In this document: piece after piece, positions 25,283 to 35,919 of the stretch
Layout of the letters: every line of letters starts with the position of its first letter
Position numbering within the stretch: position 1 is the stretch's first letter
Assembly: GCF_000173075.1 (NCBI RefSeq)
Contig: NZ_ABVL01000005.1
Coordinates: 124,001-188,000 of the forward strand
Reading direction: 5' to 3'
Source of the DNA: Chthoniobacter flavus Ellin428
Lineage (GTDB): Bacteria > Verrucomicrobiota > Verrucomicrobiia > Chthoniobacterales > Chthoniobacteraceae
Length of the DNA: 64,000 nucleotides
Program-made: the position numbers and the translations under genes
Notes under the pieces: generated by a model
The model's database searches: none
What the model was told of the DNA's origin: nothing
Seen by the model: the letters and a program-made list of their open reading frames with translations, nothing else

Positions 25283-27910
25283 ATGTCCCGCCTCGCTTTC
25301 TTCTCCGCGCTTCTCATTGGCATCATCGCCGCTCACGCCGGCGAACCGCATCCGTCCCTGCCGCAGCCGGTCATCCCCGATTGCCTCGGCGTGAACATCC
25401 ATTTCACCGACCCGAAGCCCGGCGAGCTCGAGATGATTGCCGCCGCGGGCTTCAAGTGGGTGCGCATGGATTTCGGCTGGGGCGGCACGGAGCGCGTGAA
25501 AGGCGAATACGATTTCTCCGCCTATGACCGGCTCGCCGCGGCGTTGGATAAATTCAAGATGCGCGCCGTTTTCATCCTCGACTACGGCAACCCGCTCTAC
25601 GCCAATCCCGGCGAAACCCAGCCCTTCACCGCGCGGGCGAATACTCCCGAGTTTCGCGAAGCCTTCGGCAAATGGGCCGTTGCGGCGGTGCGGCATTTCA
25701 AGGGGCGCGGTTACCTGTGGGAAATGTGGAACGAGCCGAACGGAGGCTTTTGGAAATCCGCCGACAAAACGGGCGACTATATCGCGCTGGCGAAAGCCAC
25801 GGGCGGAGCGTTGCAGCAGGCGGGGCTGATCGGCCCGAAGGGCGAGGCGTTCATCGGCCCAGCCACGTCGACTATCGACCTGCCCTATCTTGAAGCCTGT
25901 TTCAAAGCGGGCCTGCTCGATTACTGGGATGCGGTGAGTGTGCATCCGTATCGCCAGAACGCGCCGGAGACGGTCGAGGAGGAGTATCGCCATCTCCGTC
26001 TGCTCATCCGCAAATACGGGCCGAAGGGCAAAGTCGTCCCGATCATTAGTGGCGAGTGGGGCTACTCCAGTGCTTGGGGTTCGCTGGGCAAAGACGAAGC
26101 CGCACGCGCCGAAGTGCAGGGCAAATATCTCCCGCGCGAATTCCTGACCAATATCGCCAACGACGTCGCCCTTTCGATCTGGTACGATTGGCACGATGAC
26201 GGTACCGATCCGAAGGAAGGCGAGCACCGCTTCGGCATCGTGAGCAACGAATACCACGCCAGCCGCGATCCGGTTTACGATCCGAAGCCGGCCTATTTGG
26301 CGATGAAGACGCTCACGCAGCAATTGAGGGGATTTCGCTTCAACAAGGCCTTTCGGTATTTGCCCGGAGATTTGGCGAGTTGGCTGATGACAGATGCCGG
26401 CGACGATTACAGCCGTGACAAAGCCTGGGATTGTCCCTGCCCTCCGATGCAATTGTGGGCTAAGGAAAAATCCTACGCTTTGGTCTCCTGGACGGCAGGA
26501 CCCAAACCTTTGACTGGCGAGTTTCCGGCGGTCTACTCCAGTGGCGATGCAGTTGACCACCTCGGGAAAAAGGTGACCGCGGCCCGAAACTCCGAAAGCT
26601 GGAAGTTCAAGGTCGATGATAGCGTTGAGTACCGTTTGTTCGATGAATCAGAAATGACGCCACGTTTGGTGGCCGGCTGGAAGCGCTTACCCTTGGAGAT
26701 CGTTGAGGCTGGACCCGTGGATACAAAAGTGCCGATTCTTTTCACCAATCTCTTCCCACACCGCTTGATCCTGCCTGGCTGGCGCGAATCGCAAAGCCTC
26801 TTTCGGAACCCGCCGTGGAATCCGGGCAAACGAGAAGAGGTCTATTCGGAAAGCACGGAGCTATTGCCCGCGCATCAAACCGCGAGTCGCGACTGGGATG
26901 TTTTCATTGGCCGCATTCCGCCGCAATTCGAGGAGCAGATCCCGCTTGAAGTGATCTATGGCGTCCGGCCCGAGCGGCTGGTTTTTTCGCAAACGCTTCA
27001 GTGTGTAGCGGACAATCCTATCTCCGTTCGATTCGTCGGTGCAACGGGAGGCGCTCTCATTCCGTGGGAAAAGAGCCTTCCGGATGAAAAGGCTCGGAAG
27101 GCGGTGATGGCCGCGGGAGCACGGTCGTTCCGTGAACCAATGAAGTTGTTTTTCGAGATTGCTGCCGGGCCGGAGGGGTTGCTGCCGGAGAAAATGTCGG
27201 TGGATTATTTTTTGACGGATTTTGGCCTGCACCTTGGTGAGGCTCGCATTCGTTTTGAGGGTGCGAGCAGGACAGCACTGGTGTCCCTCGATTGGAATGG
27301 GTCGGAGTGTACCTCCATTTCGCTGGAGACGGCGGCGGGAAAGAGGTTGGGCAGTATGGAGTTTAAACTTGCCGATTTCCAGCCGCTGGCTTGGGAGGTG
27401 TCAAAGTTACGCCTTACCTCGGATGGTGATCCCAAATCGCACAGCGAACAGTCGATCGAGACTGTCGTCCCTCCCACGGGTGAGTGTCCGCTGAAGACGC
27501 CGGCTTTGAGGCTCCAGTACCAATTTGCGGCGGGCTGGCGATTCTTGCAATTGGTTCCCAATGACCGGACGATGGCGCCCGCTGGCGAAAAGACTACGAA
27601 ATACGAGCCGAAGGGATTTGGTATCTGGGTATTCGGGGACGGAAAGGGGTGCCAGGCGCGGTTGCGATTTACCGACAATACGGGGCAGACTTTTCAGAGC
27701 GATGGCGCCAGGATCGATTGGCAGGGTTGGCGACATGTTGATTTTCAACTTCGGCCTGCCGGAGGAAAGACGCTTGGCCATTGGGGCGGCGCCAATGACG
27801 GCACCATTCACTATCCCATCAAATGGGACGCCGTATTCCTCCTCGACAACGGCTCCCGCCAACCCCTACAGGGCGAGATCTACCTCAGCGCGCCGACGTT
27901 GATTTATTGA
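25283..27910 (+). CDS. Secreted clan GH-A glycoside hydrolase (GH39/GH5-like)
   Basis: The 875-residue protein starts with a signal peptide (MSRLAFFSALLIGIIAAHAG). A (beta/alpha)8 domain covers about residues 35-400. The likely acid/base is E151 in YLWEMWNEPNGGFW and the nucleophile E258 in IISGEWGYSS. VSVHPYRQ (H221) is also typical of clan GH-A. The remaining 470 residues are beta-rich modules of unknown type, with no clear catalytic site. The substrate cannot be read from the sequence; plant or microbial beta-glycans are likely. The frame is open upstream through repeat DNA, but the ATG at 25283 places the signal peptide correctly. Confidence 0.8.
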   Translation: MSRLAFFSALLIGIIAAHAGEPHPSLPQPVIPDCLGVNIHFTDPKPGELEMIAAAGFKWVRMDFGWGGTERVKGEYDFSAYDRLAAALDKFKMRAVFILDYGNPLYANPGETQPFTARANTPEFREAFGKWAVAAVRHFKGRGYLWEMWNEPNGGFWKSADKTGDYIALAKATGGALQQAGLIGPKGEAFIGPATSTIDLPYLEACFKAGLLDYWDAVSVHPYRQNAPETVEEEYRHLRLLIRKYGPKGKVVPIISGEWGYSSAWGSLGKDEAARAEVQGKYLPREFLTNIANDVALSIWYDWHDDGTDPKEGEHRFGIVSNEYHASRDPVYDPKPAYLAMKTLTQQLRGFRFNKAFRYLPGDLASWLMTDAGDDYSRDKAWDCPCPPMQLWAKEKSYALVSWTAGPKPLTGEFPAVYSSGDAVDHLGKKVTAARNSESWKFKVDDSVEYRLFDESEMTPRLVAGWKRLPLEIVEAGPVDTKVPILFTNLFPHRLILPGWRESQSLFRNPPWNPGKREEVYSESTELLPAHQTASRDWDVFIGRIPPQFEEQIPLEVIYGVRPERLVFSQTLQCVADNPISVRFVGATGGALIPWEKSLPDEKARKAVMAAGARSFREPMKLFFEIAAGPEGLLPEKMSVDYFLTDFGLHLGEARIRFEGASRTALVSLDWNGSECTSISLETAAGKRLGSMEFKLADFQPLAWEVSKLRLTSDGDPKSHSEQSIETVVPPTGECPLKTPALRLQYQFAAGWRFLQLVPNDRTMAPAGEKTTKYEPKGFGIWVFGDGKGCQARLRFTDNTGQTFQSDGARIDWQGWRHVDFQLRPAGGKTLGHWGGANDGTIHYPIKWDAVFLLDNGSRQPLQGEIYLSAPTLIY

Positions 27911-27999
27911 ATCGAACGCTCTCTCCTCCGGTGGGCTTTGGCGTCCAGTGCAGTGCAGGAGAGCTGGAAAATCGAAGCTCGCCGGTTGAAGCGGCCGGC

Positions 28000-28021
28000 T
28001 TTGCCCCACAGTCCCATAGGC
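28000..28021. repeat. 22-bp repeat shared with 32859-32880 in opposite orientation
   Basis: TTTGCCCCACAGTCCCATAG plus GC at 28000-28021 is exactly the reverse complement of 32859-32880. The similarity extends a few bases into the following TCTC. The surrounding 160-base gap between the glycosidase and the DUF1501 gene contains no gene. Confidence 0.65.
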
Positions 28022-28070
28022 TTCTCTCCCGCTGAACGGGATCGGCTTTCGGCCGCGCTCCGGATGACCT

Positions 28071-29486
28071 TTACGCCAGCAACCCGTCCACGACCTTCCC
28101 CTGCACGTCCGTGAGGCGGAACTCGCGGCCTTGGTATTTAAATGTCAGTCGCTCGTGGTCGAGACCGAGCAGGTGCAGAACGGTGGCGTTGAGATCGTGC
28201 ACATGCACTGGATTCTCCGCGACGTTGAAGCCGAATTCATCGGTGCGACCGTAGCTGACGCCGGGTTTGATGCCACCGCCCGCGAGCCATACGGTGTACG
28301 CGTCCTTGTGGTGATCGCGTCCGGGCTTGGTCTTTTCGCCCTCGCCACCCATGCCTTGGGCCAGCGGGGTGCGCCCAAATTCGCTCGCCCAGATGACCAG
28401 CGTATCCTCGAGCATCCCGCGCTGCTTGAGGTCAGAGATCAGGGCGGCCATCCCTTGATCGACATCGCGGCATTTGCGCGGGAGGGCATTGGCGAGATTG
28501 GCGTGGTGATCCCAATCGCTGTCGTAAAGCTCCACCACTCGGACCCCGCGCTCGACGAGGCGCCGGGCGAGGAGGCAATTGTTGGCAAAGGACGCCTTGC
28601 CCGGTTGTGCACCGTAGAGCTTGAGGGTATCCGGCGACTCCTTCGAAATATCCATCAACTCCGGCACGCTGATCTGCATGCGATAGGCCAGTTCGTACTG
28701 GCTGATCCGGGTGGAGATTTCCGGGTCGCCGACATCCGCGAGATGTGTCTGGTTCAGAGCGCCCACGGCGTCGAGCACCCGGCGGCGGCGGTCTGTGCCG
28801 TAGCCTTCGGGATTGGAAAGAAAGAGCACCGCGTCGCCCTGCGTGCGGAATTGGATACCTTGGTAAACGCTGGGCAGAAAGCCGCTCGACCACATGCTCG
28901 TGCCCGCGCCGCCGGCGACCCCGCTCAACAGCACGACATAAGCGGGTAGATCGGCGTTCTGCGAACCCAGCCCGTAGGTCACCCACGAGCCGAAACTCGG
29001 CCGTCCACCACGCCCGAAGCCGGTGTGCAGAAACATCTGCGCGGGCGCGTGATTGATCTCTTCGGTGTGCAGCGAGCGGACGACCGTCACGTCATCGGCC
29101 ACGCGCGCGAGATTGGGCAACAGCTCCGAGAGCGTCTGGCCGCTCTGCCCGTGCGTGGCGAAATTGAAGTGCGAGCCCGACAGCTTCATCTCGCCACCGA
29201 TGAAGGCGAAACGCTTGCCGGCGAGCAGCGACTCCGGACACTTCTCGCCATCGTGCTTCACCAGCTCCGGCTTGGGGTCGAAGAGATCGAGCTGGGAGGG
29301 GGCGCCGATCATGTGCAGGTAGATTACCCGCTTCGCTTTCGGCGCGAAATGGGGCAGCTTCGGCGCGAGCGGATTGACCGTCTCCGCGGCCGCATCGCGG
29401 AGGAGCGAACCCAGCGCCAGCGCGCCGATGCCAAGACCCGTGCGCTGGAAGAAATGACGGCGGTGAATGAGTTGCGAGTAGAGCAT
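28071..29486 (-). CDS. DUF1501 protein (Tat-exported, sulfatase/alkaline phosphatase-like fold)
   Basis: The 471-residue protein has a twin-arginine-like leader ([22 protein letters not shown]) and the DUF1501 pattern: [106 protein letters not shown] and [19 protein letters not shown]. The retained Asp and His residues suggest an intact metal site. DUF1501 genes are nearly always paired with DUF1549/DUF1553 genes in Planctomycetes and Verrucomicrobia. Here it follows that partner by 5 bases. Confidence 0.93.
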   Translation of the reverse strand: MLYSQLIHRRHFFQRTGLGIGALALGSLLRDAAAETVNPLAPKLPHFAPKAKRVIYLHMIGAPSQLDLFDPKPELVKHDGEKCPESLLAGKRFAFIGGEMKLSGSHFNFATHGQSGQTLSELLPNLARVADDVTVVRSLHTEEINHAPAQMFLHTGFGRGGRPSFGSWVTYGLGSQNADLPAYVVLLSGVAGGAGTSMWSSGFLPSVYQGIQFRTQGDAVLFLSNPEGYGTDRRRRVLDAVGALNQTHLADVGDPEISTRISQYELAYRMQISVPELMDISKESPDTLKLYGAQPGKASFANNCLLARRLVERGVRVVELYDSDWDHHANLANALPRKCRDVDQGMAALISDLKQRGMLEDTLVIWASEFGRTPLAQGMGGEGEKTKPGRDHHKDAYTVWLAGGGIKPGVSYGRTDEFGFNVAENPVHVHDLNATVLHLLGLDHERLTFKYQGREFRLTDVQGKVVDGLLA

Positions 29487-29491
29487 GGCGG

Positions 29492-32400
29492 TTAGTCTTT
29501 CGTGATGGTCTCATCGAGATTGAGGATCGCGCTGGCGACGGAGAACCACGCTTCGCCGGGCTTGCCGGTGGCGGCGAGTTCGGAGTCGTAAAGTTTGTGC
29601 AGAATCTCGCGCTCTCCCGGCTCGGGTGCGCGAGCTACGGCCATGCGGAACGCGTGTTCGAGTTTCGTATTCACATCGTTTGGTCCGGAATCGCGATCGG
29701 CACCGATCTCCCTGGCAAAGGCCTGCGCAGCCTGCACGTAAACGGGGTCGTTGAGCAGCGTGAGCGCCTGGAGCGGCGTGTTCGAACGCGTGCGTTTCAC
29801 GCGACACGCGGGCCGCGAGGTGGCATCGAAATTAACGAAGCTCGGATACGGTGACGCGCGCTTGATGACGACATAGATGCCACGGCGATACTGTTCGTCG
29901 CCGGGGCTCACGATGTAATCGTATTTCTGGCCGCCGACCTTGGCCCAGAGCCCGTCGGGCTGCGGCGGGCGAATGGGCGGGCCGAATTGCTTGAGATCGA
30001 GCAGGCCGGCGATGGCCAGGGCGTTGTCGCGCACTGCCTCGGCGCTCAAACGGAAACGCGGTCCGCGGGCGAGCAGGTGATTGTGCGGATCGCGTTCCCG
30101 CAGTTCCGGGGTCTCTCGAGAGCTCTGCCGATAGGTCGCGCTGGTGACGATGAGCCGCAGCAATTTCTTCTGCGACCACCCGTGGTCCATGAACTCCACG
30201 GCCAGCCAATCGAGCAGCTTCGGATGCGAAGGCGGCTCGCCCTTGATTCCAAAATCCTCCGGCGTGCTGACAATGCCTTCGCCGAAAATCTCCGCCCAGA
30301 GCCGGTTCGCAATGACACGAGCCACGAGTGGATTATCCCGGCTCACCAGCCAGCGCGCCAGCGCCAGTCGATTGCGCGGACCTTCTTCGCGATACGGATG
30401 CAGCACCTCCGGCGTGCCTGGTTCCACGGGGTCGCCCGGATTGCGAAAATCGCCCCGCCGGAAAATCGCGTTCACCCGCTGCGTCGTCGTTTCGTTCATT
30501 ACCAGCGTGCGCAGGGCGGGTAGCGCCTTCTGCTGCTTTTCGAGATCGGCGAGGCGCGCATTCAGCCGGCGCAATTCGGGGTCATCCTTCGGTGGTTGCG
30601 GCGCGGCGGGATAACTTCCGGTGATCGCGGAGAGCCGCAGGCGGCCGATGGTGCGCGCGGTGCCGAACTCCTGCACGAGGCGGAAGGTGAGCACGGTGCC
30701 ATTGTCGTTGGCCAGCGGCTCGGCGGCGCGGAACGTGGCCCAATGCGGCCGATGAAATTGCGGCGCGATGGCCCAGCCCGTCTTGCCGTTCTCATCGATG
30801 GCGCCGTTCACGTCCCAACCCGTCTGCGAGAAGTCCGCGCGCGCTTCGGTGAGTTTTACCGGCTTCGCGTCAGTCTCGTGATCCGCGGCGGCGGCGGTGA
30901 CAGCGAAAGTGTTCAGCACGAAATTCGACCGCAATGGGTCGCCGCGGCCCGGGCCCATTCCGGGCAGAGCAGGATCGGTCAAGGCTTCCAGTTTGAAGCC
31001 GACGATGTTCTTCAGCGGAGTGCGCACGGTCACCGTGTAGGTGTCCGTGTTGGGCGGATCGCCGACCAACAGCACGGAGCCGTCATCGAGCACCTTGTGG
31101 TTGGCGCCGCCGGTGGATTCGAAATCGGTGGGTGTGAGCACGTGCTCTTCCGTGCCGGCAGTCTTCGTTGCTGGCGTGCTGACCGCAGTGAGCTTCGCCG
31201 TCTTCTTCGCGAGCTGCGCCTTGGTGTCGGCGATTTCCCTGGTCAGCTGATTTGACTCCGCTTCTTCCGGCGGGTCGCTGACTTTCATGTATGGCCCGAG
31301 GAATTGGATCGAGCCAGGGACCTTGGGATTCTTGCGATCGGCCTCGAGCTCGGTCGTGTTGAAAAAGGCGAAGAGACCGTAGTAATCGCGCTGCTTGAAG
31401 GGATCGTATTTGTGATCGTGGCATTGCGTGCACTCCAGCGTCGTGCCGAGCCAGGCCATGCCGAGGGTGTTCACGCGATCGATCACCTGGTTCACGCGAT
31501 TCTCCTCCGGATCGGTGCCCGCCTCGACGTTGCACATGGTGCAGCGATTAAAGCCAGTGGCGACATGCTGCTGCTCGGTGGCGTTGGGCAGTAGATCGCC
31601 GGCGAGTTGTTCGATGGTGAATTCATCGAACGGCATATCCGCATTGAAGGCGCGAATCACCCAATCGCGATAGGGCCAGAGATCGACGAGATCGTCGCGC
31701 TGGAAGCCGTGCGAGTCCGCATAGCGCGCGACATCGAGCCACTGGCGCGCCCATTTTTCGCCGAACTGTGGCGAGGCGAGGAGGCGGTCCGCGAGGTGTT
31801 CGACCGCTTTTTGCGTGTTTGGAAAAGACAGTGAGACAATGGGACTTTGTGACAATGAGACATTGGTGCGCGCGACCTTCTCCTTGTCCGACTGTCCGAT
31901 TGTCTCATTGTCTTTTTCTCCGGCGCATTCGCGCACGAAGGCCTCCACTTCCTCGGGCTTCGGCGGCAGGCCGATGAGATCGAGATAGAGACGCCGGGCG
32001 AGGACGTGGGGCTCGGCGGAGGGCGCGGGCTGAAGCTTTTCCGTGATGAGTCGCGCGCGGACGAAAGCGTCGATGGGGTTGGCGCCGGGATCCGGCACTT
32101 GCGGCACCGCGGGAAGCACCGGCGCAACATAGGACCAATGTTTCGCCGGCTTCACGCCATCCGGCCACGGCGCTCCGGCGGCGATCCAGGTGCGGATCTT
32201 TTCGATCTCGGGCGCAGTGAGTTTTTCACCGCGATTCGGCATGACGTCGTGATCGCCTTTGGGGAGCGAAATGCGATGAACCAACTCGCTGTCATCGGGC
32301 TTGCCCTTGACGATCGTGTCGCCGCTGTCGCCGCCTTGGAAAGCGGCTTCGCGCTCATCGAGTCGCAGGCCGCCCTTGTGTTTTTGCGCGCCGTGACATT

Positions 32401-32545
32401 CGAAACAGGAACGTTGCAGGAGCGGATAGACATCGCGGACGAAATCGACGTTGTCCGCCGCCCGTCCATCATAAGCCAGCATCAGCGAGACCGTGGCGAT
32501 GGGGATGAGGCCAAGGCGTGGATGGCGGATGAGGTCGAAGATCAT
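29492..32545 (-). CDS. PSCyt1/DUF1549/DUF1553 protein with cytochrome c-type motif
   Basis: The 1,017-residue secreted protein has a signal peptide, then a planctomycete-type cytochrome c domain with heme motif CFECH (C47, C50, H51) and [24 protein letters not shown]1549 follows ([87 protein letters not shown]). A carbohydrate-binding-like middle section leads to a C-terminal DUF1553 domain ([39 protein letters not shown]). The family is tied to polysaccharide breakdown in these phyla, with unknown chemistry. It is the first gene of the pair with DUF1501. Confidence 0.94.
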   Translation of the reverse strand: MIFDLIRHPRLGLIPIATVSLMLAYDGRAADNVDFVRDVYPLLQRSCFECHGAQKHKGGLRLDEREAAFQGGDSGDTIVKGKPDDSELVHRISLPKGDHDVMPNRGEKLTAPEIEKIRTWIAAGAPWPDGVKPAKHWSYVAPVLPAVPQVPDPGANPIDAFVRARLITEKLQPAPSAEPHVLARRLYLDLIGLPPKPEEVEAFVRECAGEKDNETIGQSDKEKVARTNVSLSQSPIVSLSFPNTQKAVEHLADRLLASPQFGEKWARQWLDVARYADSHGFQRDDLVDLWPYRDWVIRAFNADMPFDEFTIEQLAGDLLPNATEQQHVATGFNRCTMCNVEAGTDPEENRVNQVIDRVNTLGMAWLGTTLECTQCHDHKYDPFKQRDYYGLFAFFNTTELEADRKNPKVPGSIQFLGPYMKVSDPPEEAESNQLTREIADTKAQLAKKTAKLTAVSTPATKTAGTEEHVLTPTDFESTGGANHKVLDDGSVLLVGDPPNTDTYTVTVRTPLKNIVGFKLEALTDPALPGMGPGRGDPLRSNFVLNTFAVTAAAADHETDAKPVKLTEARADFSQTGWDVNGAIDENGKTGWAIAPQFHRPHWATFRAAEPLANDNGTVLTFRLVQEFGTARTIGRLRLSAITGSYPAAPQPPKDDPELRRLNARLADLEKQQKALPALRTLVMNETTTQRVNAIFRRGDFRNPGDPVEPGTPEVLHPYREEGPRNRLALARWLVSRDNPLVARVIANRLWAEIFGEGIVSTPEDFGIKGEPPSHPKLLDWLAVEFMDHGWSQKKLLRLIVTSATYRQSSRETPELRERDPHNHLLARGPRFRLSAEAVRDNALAIAGLLDLKQFGPPIRPPQPDGLWAKVGGQKYDYIVSPGDEQYRRGIYVVIKRASPYPSFVNFDATSRPACRVKRTRSNTPLQALTLLNDPVYVQAAQAFAREIGADRDSGPNDVNTKLEHAFRMAVARAPEPGEREILHKLYDSELAATGKPGEAWFSVASAILNLDETITKD

Positions 32546-32594
32546 CAGGAAGGGGAGACGTTGTCCGGTTGGGGGGGCGGAAGAAATGTGGTCG

Positions 32595-32625
32595 CTAGGT
32601 TACCAACACCCCGCCGTGAACCTAG
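32595..32625 (-). promoter_or_regulatory. CTAGGTT inverted repeat upstream of the DUF1553-DUF1501 pair
   Basis: A perfect 7-bp dyad, CTAGGTT (32595-32601) and AACCTAG (32619-32625), spaced by 17 bases, lies 50 bases upstream of the DUF1553 start. Spacing and position suit an operator, but no flanking promoter boxes are convincing. Confidence 0.3.
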
Positions 32626-32774
32626 TTACGGGATAACGTAGTACGCGCTGTGCGCTCGCCTGTGGCGATGTTTGGGTGAGATGGGCGGGATGCGTCGCGG
32701 TTAGAATAAATGCCAAAAAGTATTTCCGAATAGCGGCGATACTTGGGGAGGCGTTTGGCAGGGATACGCGAAGC

Positions 32775-33031
32775 GCCCAAAAAAGCCTGTCATCCTGAGC
32801 GGAGGGCCCCGGCGGGCGAAGGTGGCGGGCACGCAGTCGAAAGCCGGGTCTGCGAGACGCCTATGGGACTGTGGGGCAAATCTCCAATATCCGTGGGCGA
32901 CGGTGGTCGGAAAAACGGGTGCGTGGTCCGGCGTAATTGGGGAGGCTCCGCGCGAAAGCCCACGGAAGTTTGAGGTCCTTCGACTCCGCCCATGCTTCCC
33001 TGCTCCGCTCAGGATGACGTTCTTTTTGGAG
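32775..33031. repeat. MITE-like element with CTCCGCTCAGGATGAC inverted ends
   Basis: The 522-base gap 32546-33067 has no credible gene. GTCATCCTGAGCGGAG (32789-32804) and CTCCGCTCAGGATGAC (33003-33018) form a perfect 16-bp terminal inverted repeat, extended imperfectly by A- and T-rich arms to about 32775 and 33031. Inside is the 22-bp sequence shared with 28000-28021. Elements starting GTCATCCTGAGC are widespread in environmental bacterial genomes. Confidence 0.65.
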
Positions 33032-33067
33032 CCGCTCCGCGTCGCTGACCAGAACGGCAGTGGATAG

Positions 33068-33268
33068 TTACTTTCGCGGTGGCTTCGGTTTACAAGAATC
33101 ATCCTTCGCGCCGCGCCTAAAAAGGTCTACCAGAGGGAAAATGATCCAAATGACCGTTAAGCCGACTATTGTAAAAGGAGAAGGCTTGATCGTGATTGCA
33201 TACGAAAGGGTAGCCGCTACACCGAGCAGAACTGACAGGTAGAGGCGGAGGGTTGGATTCAATTTCAT
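33068..33268 (-). CDS. Small two-helix membrane protein, unknown
   Basis: The 66-residue frame reads MKLNPTLRLYLSVLLGVAAT, then a second hydrophobic segment (FTIVGLTVIWIIFPLVDLF) and a basic tail ending KPKPPRK. Two transmembrane helices with a short loop are predicted. No family is recognised. It lies downstream of and co-directional with another small membrane protein gene. The sequence is less GC-rich than its neighbours, which could mean recent acquisition or chance. Confidence 0.45.
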   Translation of the reverse strand: MKLNPTLRLYLSVLLGVAATLSYAITIKPSPFTIVGLTVIWIIFPLVDLFRRGAKDDSCKPKPPRK

Positions 33269-33337
33269 AGCTACCGTTCGAACTGCTTCGGAATCTCCGC
33301 AGTGATCCGATGTGCTATTGCTACAGCAATACTTTGC

Positions 33338-33679
33338 TCATCGCATTGAGTTTCGCAGAACATTCCAGCCGGCATAAAGCAGGACGCCGAGCGCCGTGAG
33401 AAAAGGCAGGAGCGCGAGCCAGCGGTTTTGCTCCCTGCGCAACAGGGCCGCGAGCCCACAGCCGAAAGTGGCGGCGGCCGTGATGAGCGCGCCGATGATA
33501 AATTGCCCTATGCCGGGCAACCAATCGCCGTTTCCCCGCTGTTCCACCGCCCTTTGGTAGACCATGAAAGTGATCAGGCCGCCGAGTGCCGGCACCACCC
33601 AGGTGGCGATGGTACAATACGGAGGGCGGGTCCGGGGCGGTTCTGGGGAGGGGGTGTCCGAAGCCGGCATAAGCATCAA
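33338..33679 (-). CDS. Small membrane protein with three helices, unknown
   Basis: The 113-residue protein has a Pro-rich cytoplasmic head, then three hydrophobic segments: IATWVVPALGGLITFMVY, IGQFIIGALITAAATFGCGL and WLALLPFLTALGVLLYAGW, with basic residues between the last two. No family is recognised. It precedes the 66-residue membrane protein gene on the same strand and diverges from argJ, with 129 bases between starts. Confidence 0.5.
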   Translation of the reverse strand: MMLMPASDTPSPEPPRTRPPYCTIATWVVPALGGLITFMVYQRAVEQRGNGDWLPGIGQFIIGALITAAATFGCGLAALLRREQNRWLALLPFLTALGVLLYAGWNVLRNSMR

Positions 33680-33808
33680 TCACACTTTTTTCAGAGAAGC
33701 GCTCAAGCCCGAAATTTTTTTCGGAAAGAATCTCGTCCCGCGGCCTGAAATGCGCTCTTCTTTCACCCCGCGCCGTGCGCGACTTCGAATTCCTTTCACA
33801 GCACAGCC

Positions 33809-35017
33809 ATGTCGTATACTGAAATTTCCGGTGGAGTCACCGCTGCCCAGGGCTTCCTCGCTGGCAGCGTTTATTGTGGCATCAAGGCGTCCAACGCCAA
33901 CCGTCCGGATATCGCTCTCATTTATTCTCCGCAGCCCACGGTCGTCGCCGGTACGTTTACCACGAACAAGGTGAAGGCCGCGCCGGTGCGCGTGTCGATG
34001 GCCCACCTGCGCGGCAACGACGTGCGGGCGATCGTGGCCAATGCGGGCAACGCGAATGCTTGCACCGGCGTCGCGGGCATCGAGACGGCGAAGCGCATGG
34101 CGGCCGCCACGGCCAAAGCGCTGAAGTTGCGTCCGCGTCAGGTCATGGTGTGCTCCACGGGACGCATCGGCGTGCCGCTGCCGATTGGCAAGATGGTCAC
34201 AGCGATCGCGAAATTGCCCGAGGCGGTGAAGAACAATGGCAGCCGCCGCGCCGCGGAGGCAATCATGACGAGCGACACTTTTGCCAAGGAGATCGCCGTG
34301 GAGTTCGAGCTCGATGGCAAGCCGGTGCGCATCGGCGGCATCGCCAAAGGTGCGGGGATGATCGATCCCAACATGGCGACGATGTTGTGCTTCATTTCCA
34401 CGGACGCGGCGATCGAGAAGAAGCAATTGCAGGAGGCGCTTTCCGCGTCGGTCGAGCAGTCGTTCAATCGCATTACCGTCGATGGCGACATGAGCACGAA
34501 CGACACGGTGATAATACTCGCAAACGGCACCGCGGGAAACAAGTCGCTGCGCCAGGGCGCGGCGGGGATGAAGCTTTTCCAGCGCGCGCTCGATCACGTG
34601 ACGCGTAATCTCGCGCGGATGATTGTGGAGGACGGCGAGGGCGTGACGAAATTTGTGGAAGTGCACGTGAACGGCGCGGCGAATCTCGCCGACGCGCGCA
34701 AGGCCGCCGAGGCGGTGGCGAATTCCACGCTCACGAAATGCGCGTGGTTTGGCGGCGATCCCAATTGGGGCCGCATCATGGATGCGCTCGGCTATTGCGA
34801 CGCGAAGATGCGCGAGGAAAATGTGGATATTTTCTACGACGGCCTCATCGCGGTGAAAGGCGGCATGGCGAGCAAGACCCCGTTTTCCAAGCTCAAGAAA
34901 ATCGTCGCGCAGAAGAAGCTCACCATCACCATCGACCTGCATGTGGGGAGCGCGGATTACACAGTCTTTACGACCGACTTGAGCACCGATTACGTTAAGC
35001 TGAACATGGGCGAGTAA
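33809..35017 (+). CDS. argJ: ArgJ, glutamate N-acetyltransferase / N-acetylornithine transacetylase
   Basis: The 402-residue enzyme recycles the acetyl group in cyclic arginine synthesis. Family blocks are clear: GVTAAQGFLAGSVYCGIK, FTTNKVKAAPV, ANAGNANACTG, STGRIGVPLPIGKM, and the self-cleavage site KGAGMIDPNMATML, where the Thr of MATML becomes the N-terminal nucleophile of the beta subunit. SFNRITVDGDMSTNDTV, CAWFGGDPNWGRI and the terminal STDYVKLNMGE are also present. argB follows after 21 bases. Confidence 0.97.
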   Translation: MSYTEISGGVTAAQGFLAGSVYCGIKASNANRPDIALIYSPQPTVVAGTFTTNKVKAAPVRVSMAHLRGNDVRAIVANAGNANACTGVAGIETAKRMAAATAKALKLRPRQVMVCSTGRIGVPLPIGKMVTAIAKLPEAVKNNGSRRAAEAIMTSDTFAKEIAVEFELDGKPVRIGGIAKGAGMIDPNMATMLCFISTDAAIEKKQLQEALSASVEQSFNRITVDGDMSTNDTVIILANGTAGNKSLRQGAAGMKLFQRALDHVTRNLARMIVEDGEGVTKFVEVHVNGAANLADARKAAEAVANSTLTKCAWFGGDPNWGRIMDALGYCDAKMREENVDIFYDGLIAVKGGMASKTPFSKLKKIVAQKKLTITIDLHVGSADYTVFTTDLSTDYVKLNMGE

Positions 35018-35038
35018 TTCGCTTATCCTTTCGTTTTC

Positions 35039-35914
35039 ATGGCCCAACCACCCAATGTCCGAGCCGAGGCGCTCATCGAGGCGCTTCCTTTTATCCAGAA
35101 GTTTCGCGGTCAGCTTTTTGTCATCAAGTATGGCGGCAGCGCGATGGAAGACGAACAGGTCGTCGAGCGCTTCCTGCGCGACGTCGTTTTCCTCGAGGCT
35201 GTCGGGATCAATCCCGTGGTGATTCACGGGGGCGGCAAGGCGATCACGAGCAAGATGCGCGATGCCGGTCTCAAGCCGCGCTTTGTGAATGGCCTGCGTG
35301 TCACGGATGAACAGTCGATCTGCATCGTCGAGGACGTGCTCGATAACGAGATCAATCCGGCGATCGTGAAGGTCATGCACGGCTTTGGGGGCAAGGCCGT
35401 GGGGATCAAGGGCAAGGACGTGCTCATCGGCAAAAAGCTGCCGCCGCAGACCGAAGGAAAATCGACGAAGATCGACATGGGATTTGTCGGCGAAGTGATC
35501 GACGTGCAGACCGACATCATCGCGAAGGCGATCGCCGCGGAGTCGGTGCCGGTGATTTCGCCGCTGGCCCGCGATGCTTCGGGACATGCCTTGAACATCA
35601 ATGCGGACATCGCCGCGGGGACGGTGGCGGGCCGCTTGCGCGCGGCGAAGTTCATCTACCTGAGCGATGTGCCGGGCATCATGCGCGACCCGACGGACAA
35701 GGAGTCGCTGATCCCGTCGGTCAATCGCGCGGAGATCGAGCAACTGCGCGAGGACGAGATCATCACCGGCGGAATGATTCCGAAGGTGGAAAGCGCCTTG
35801 CACGCGCTGGCCGAAGGCGTCGAGAAGGTGCACTTCATCGACGGCCGCACCCCACATTCGCTGTTGCTGGAGATTTTCACCAATACCGGTGTCGGGACGG
35901 AGATCGTGGCGTAG
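35039..35914 (+). CDS. argB: ArgB, acetylglutamate kinase
   Basis: The 291-residue amino-acid-kinase-fold enzyme phosphorylates N-acetylglutamate. The phosphate-binding motifs KYGGSAM and VVIHGGGKAITS are present, as are NINADIAAGTVAG, YLSDVPGIMRD, the catalytic-lysine region GGMIPKVESAL, and DGRTPHSLLLEIFTNTGVGTEIV. The extended N-terminal helix is typical of arginine-inhibited, hexameric forms, so feedback inhibition is plausible. It forms a two-gene unit with argJ. Confidence 0.97.
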   Translation: MAQPPNVRAEALIEALPFIQKFRGQLFVIKYGGSAMEDEQVVERFLRDVVFLEAVGINPVVIHGGGKAITSKMRDAGLKPRFVNGLRVTDEQSICIVEDVLDNEINPAIVKVMHGFGGKAVGIKGKDVLIGKKLPPQTEGKSTKIDMGFVGEVIDVQTDIIAKAIAAESVPVISPLARDASGHALNINADIAAGTVAGRLRAAKFIYLSDVPGIMRDPTDKESLIPSVNRAEIEQLREDEIITGGMIPKVESALHALAEGVEKVHFIDGRTPHSLLLEIFTNTGVGTEIVA

Positions 35915-35919
35915 TCGCG

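Noticed and set aside
33271..33459. A 62-codon minus-strand frame between the two small membrane proteins
   Set aside because: It overlaps the end of the better 113-residue membrane protein in another frame and has a Cys/Ser/Arg-rich shadow composition.
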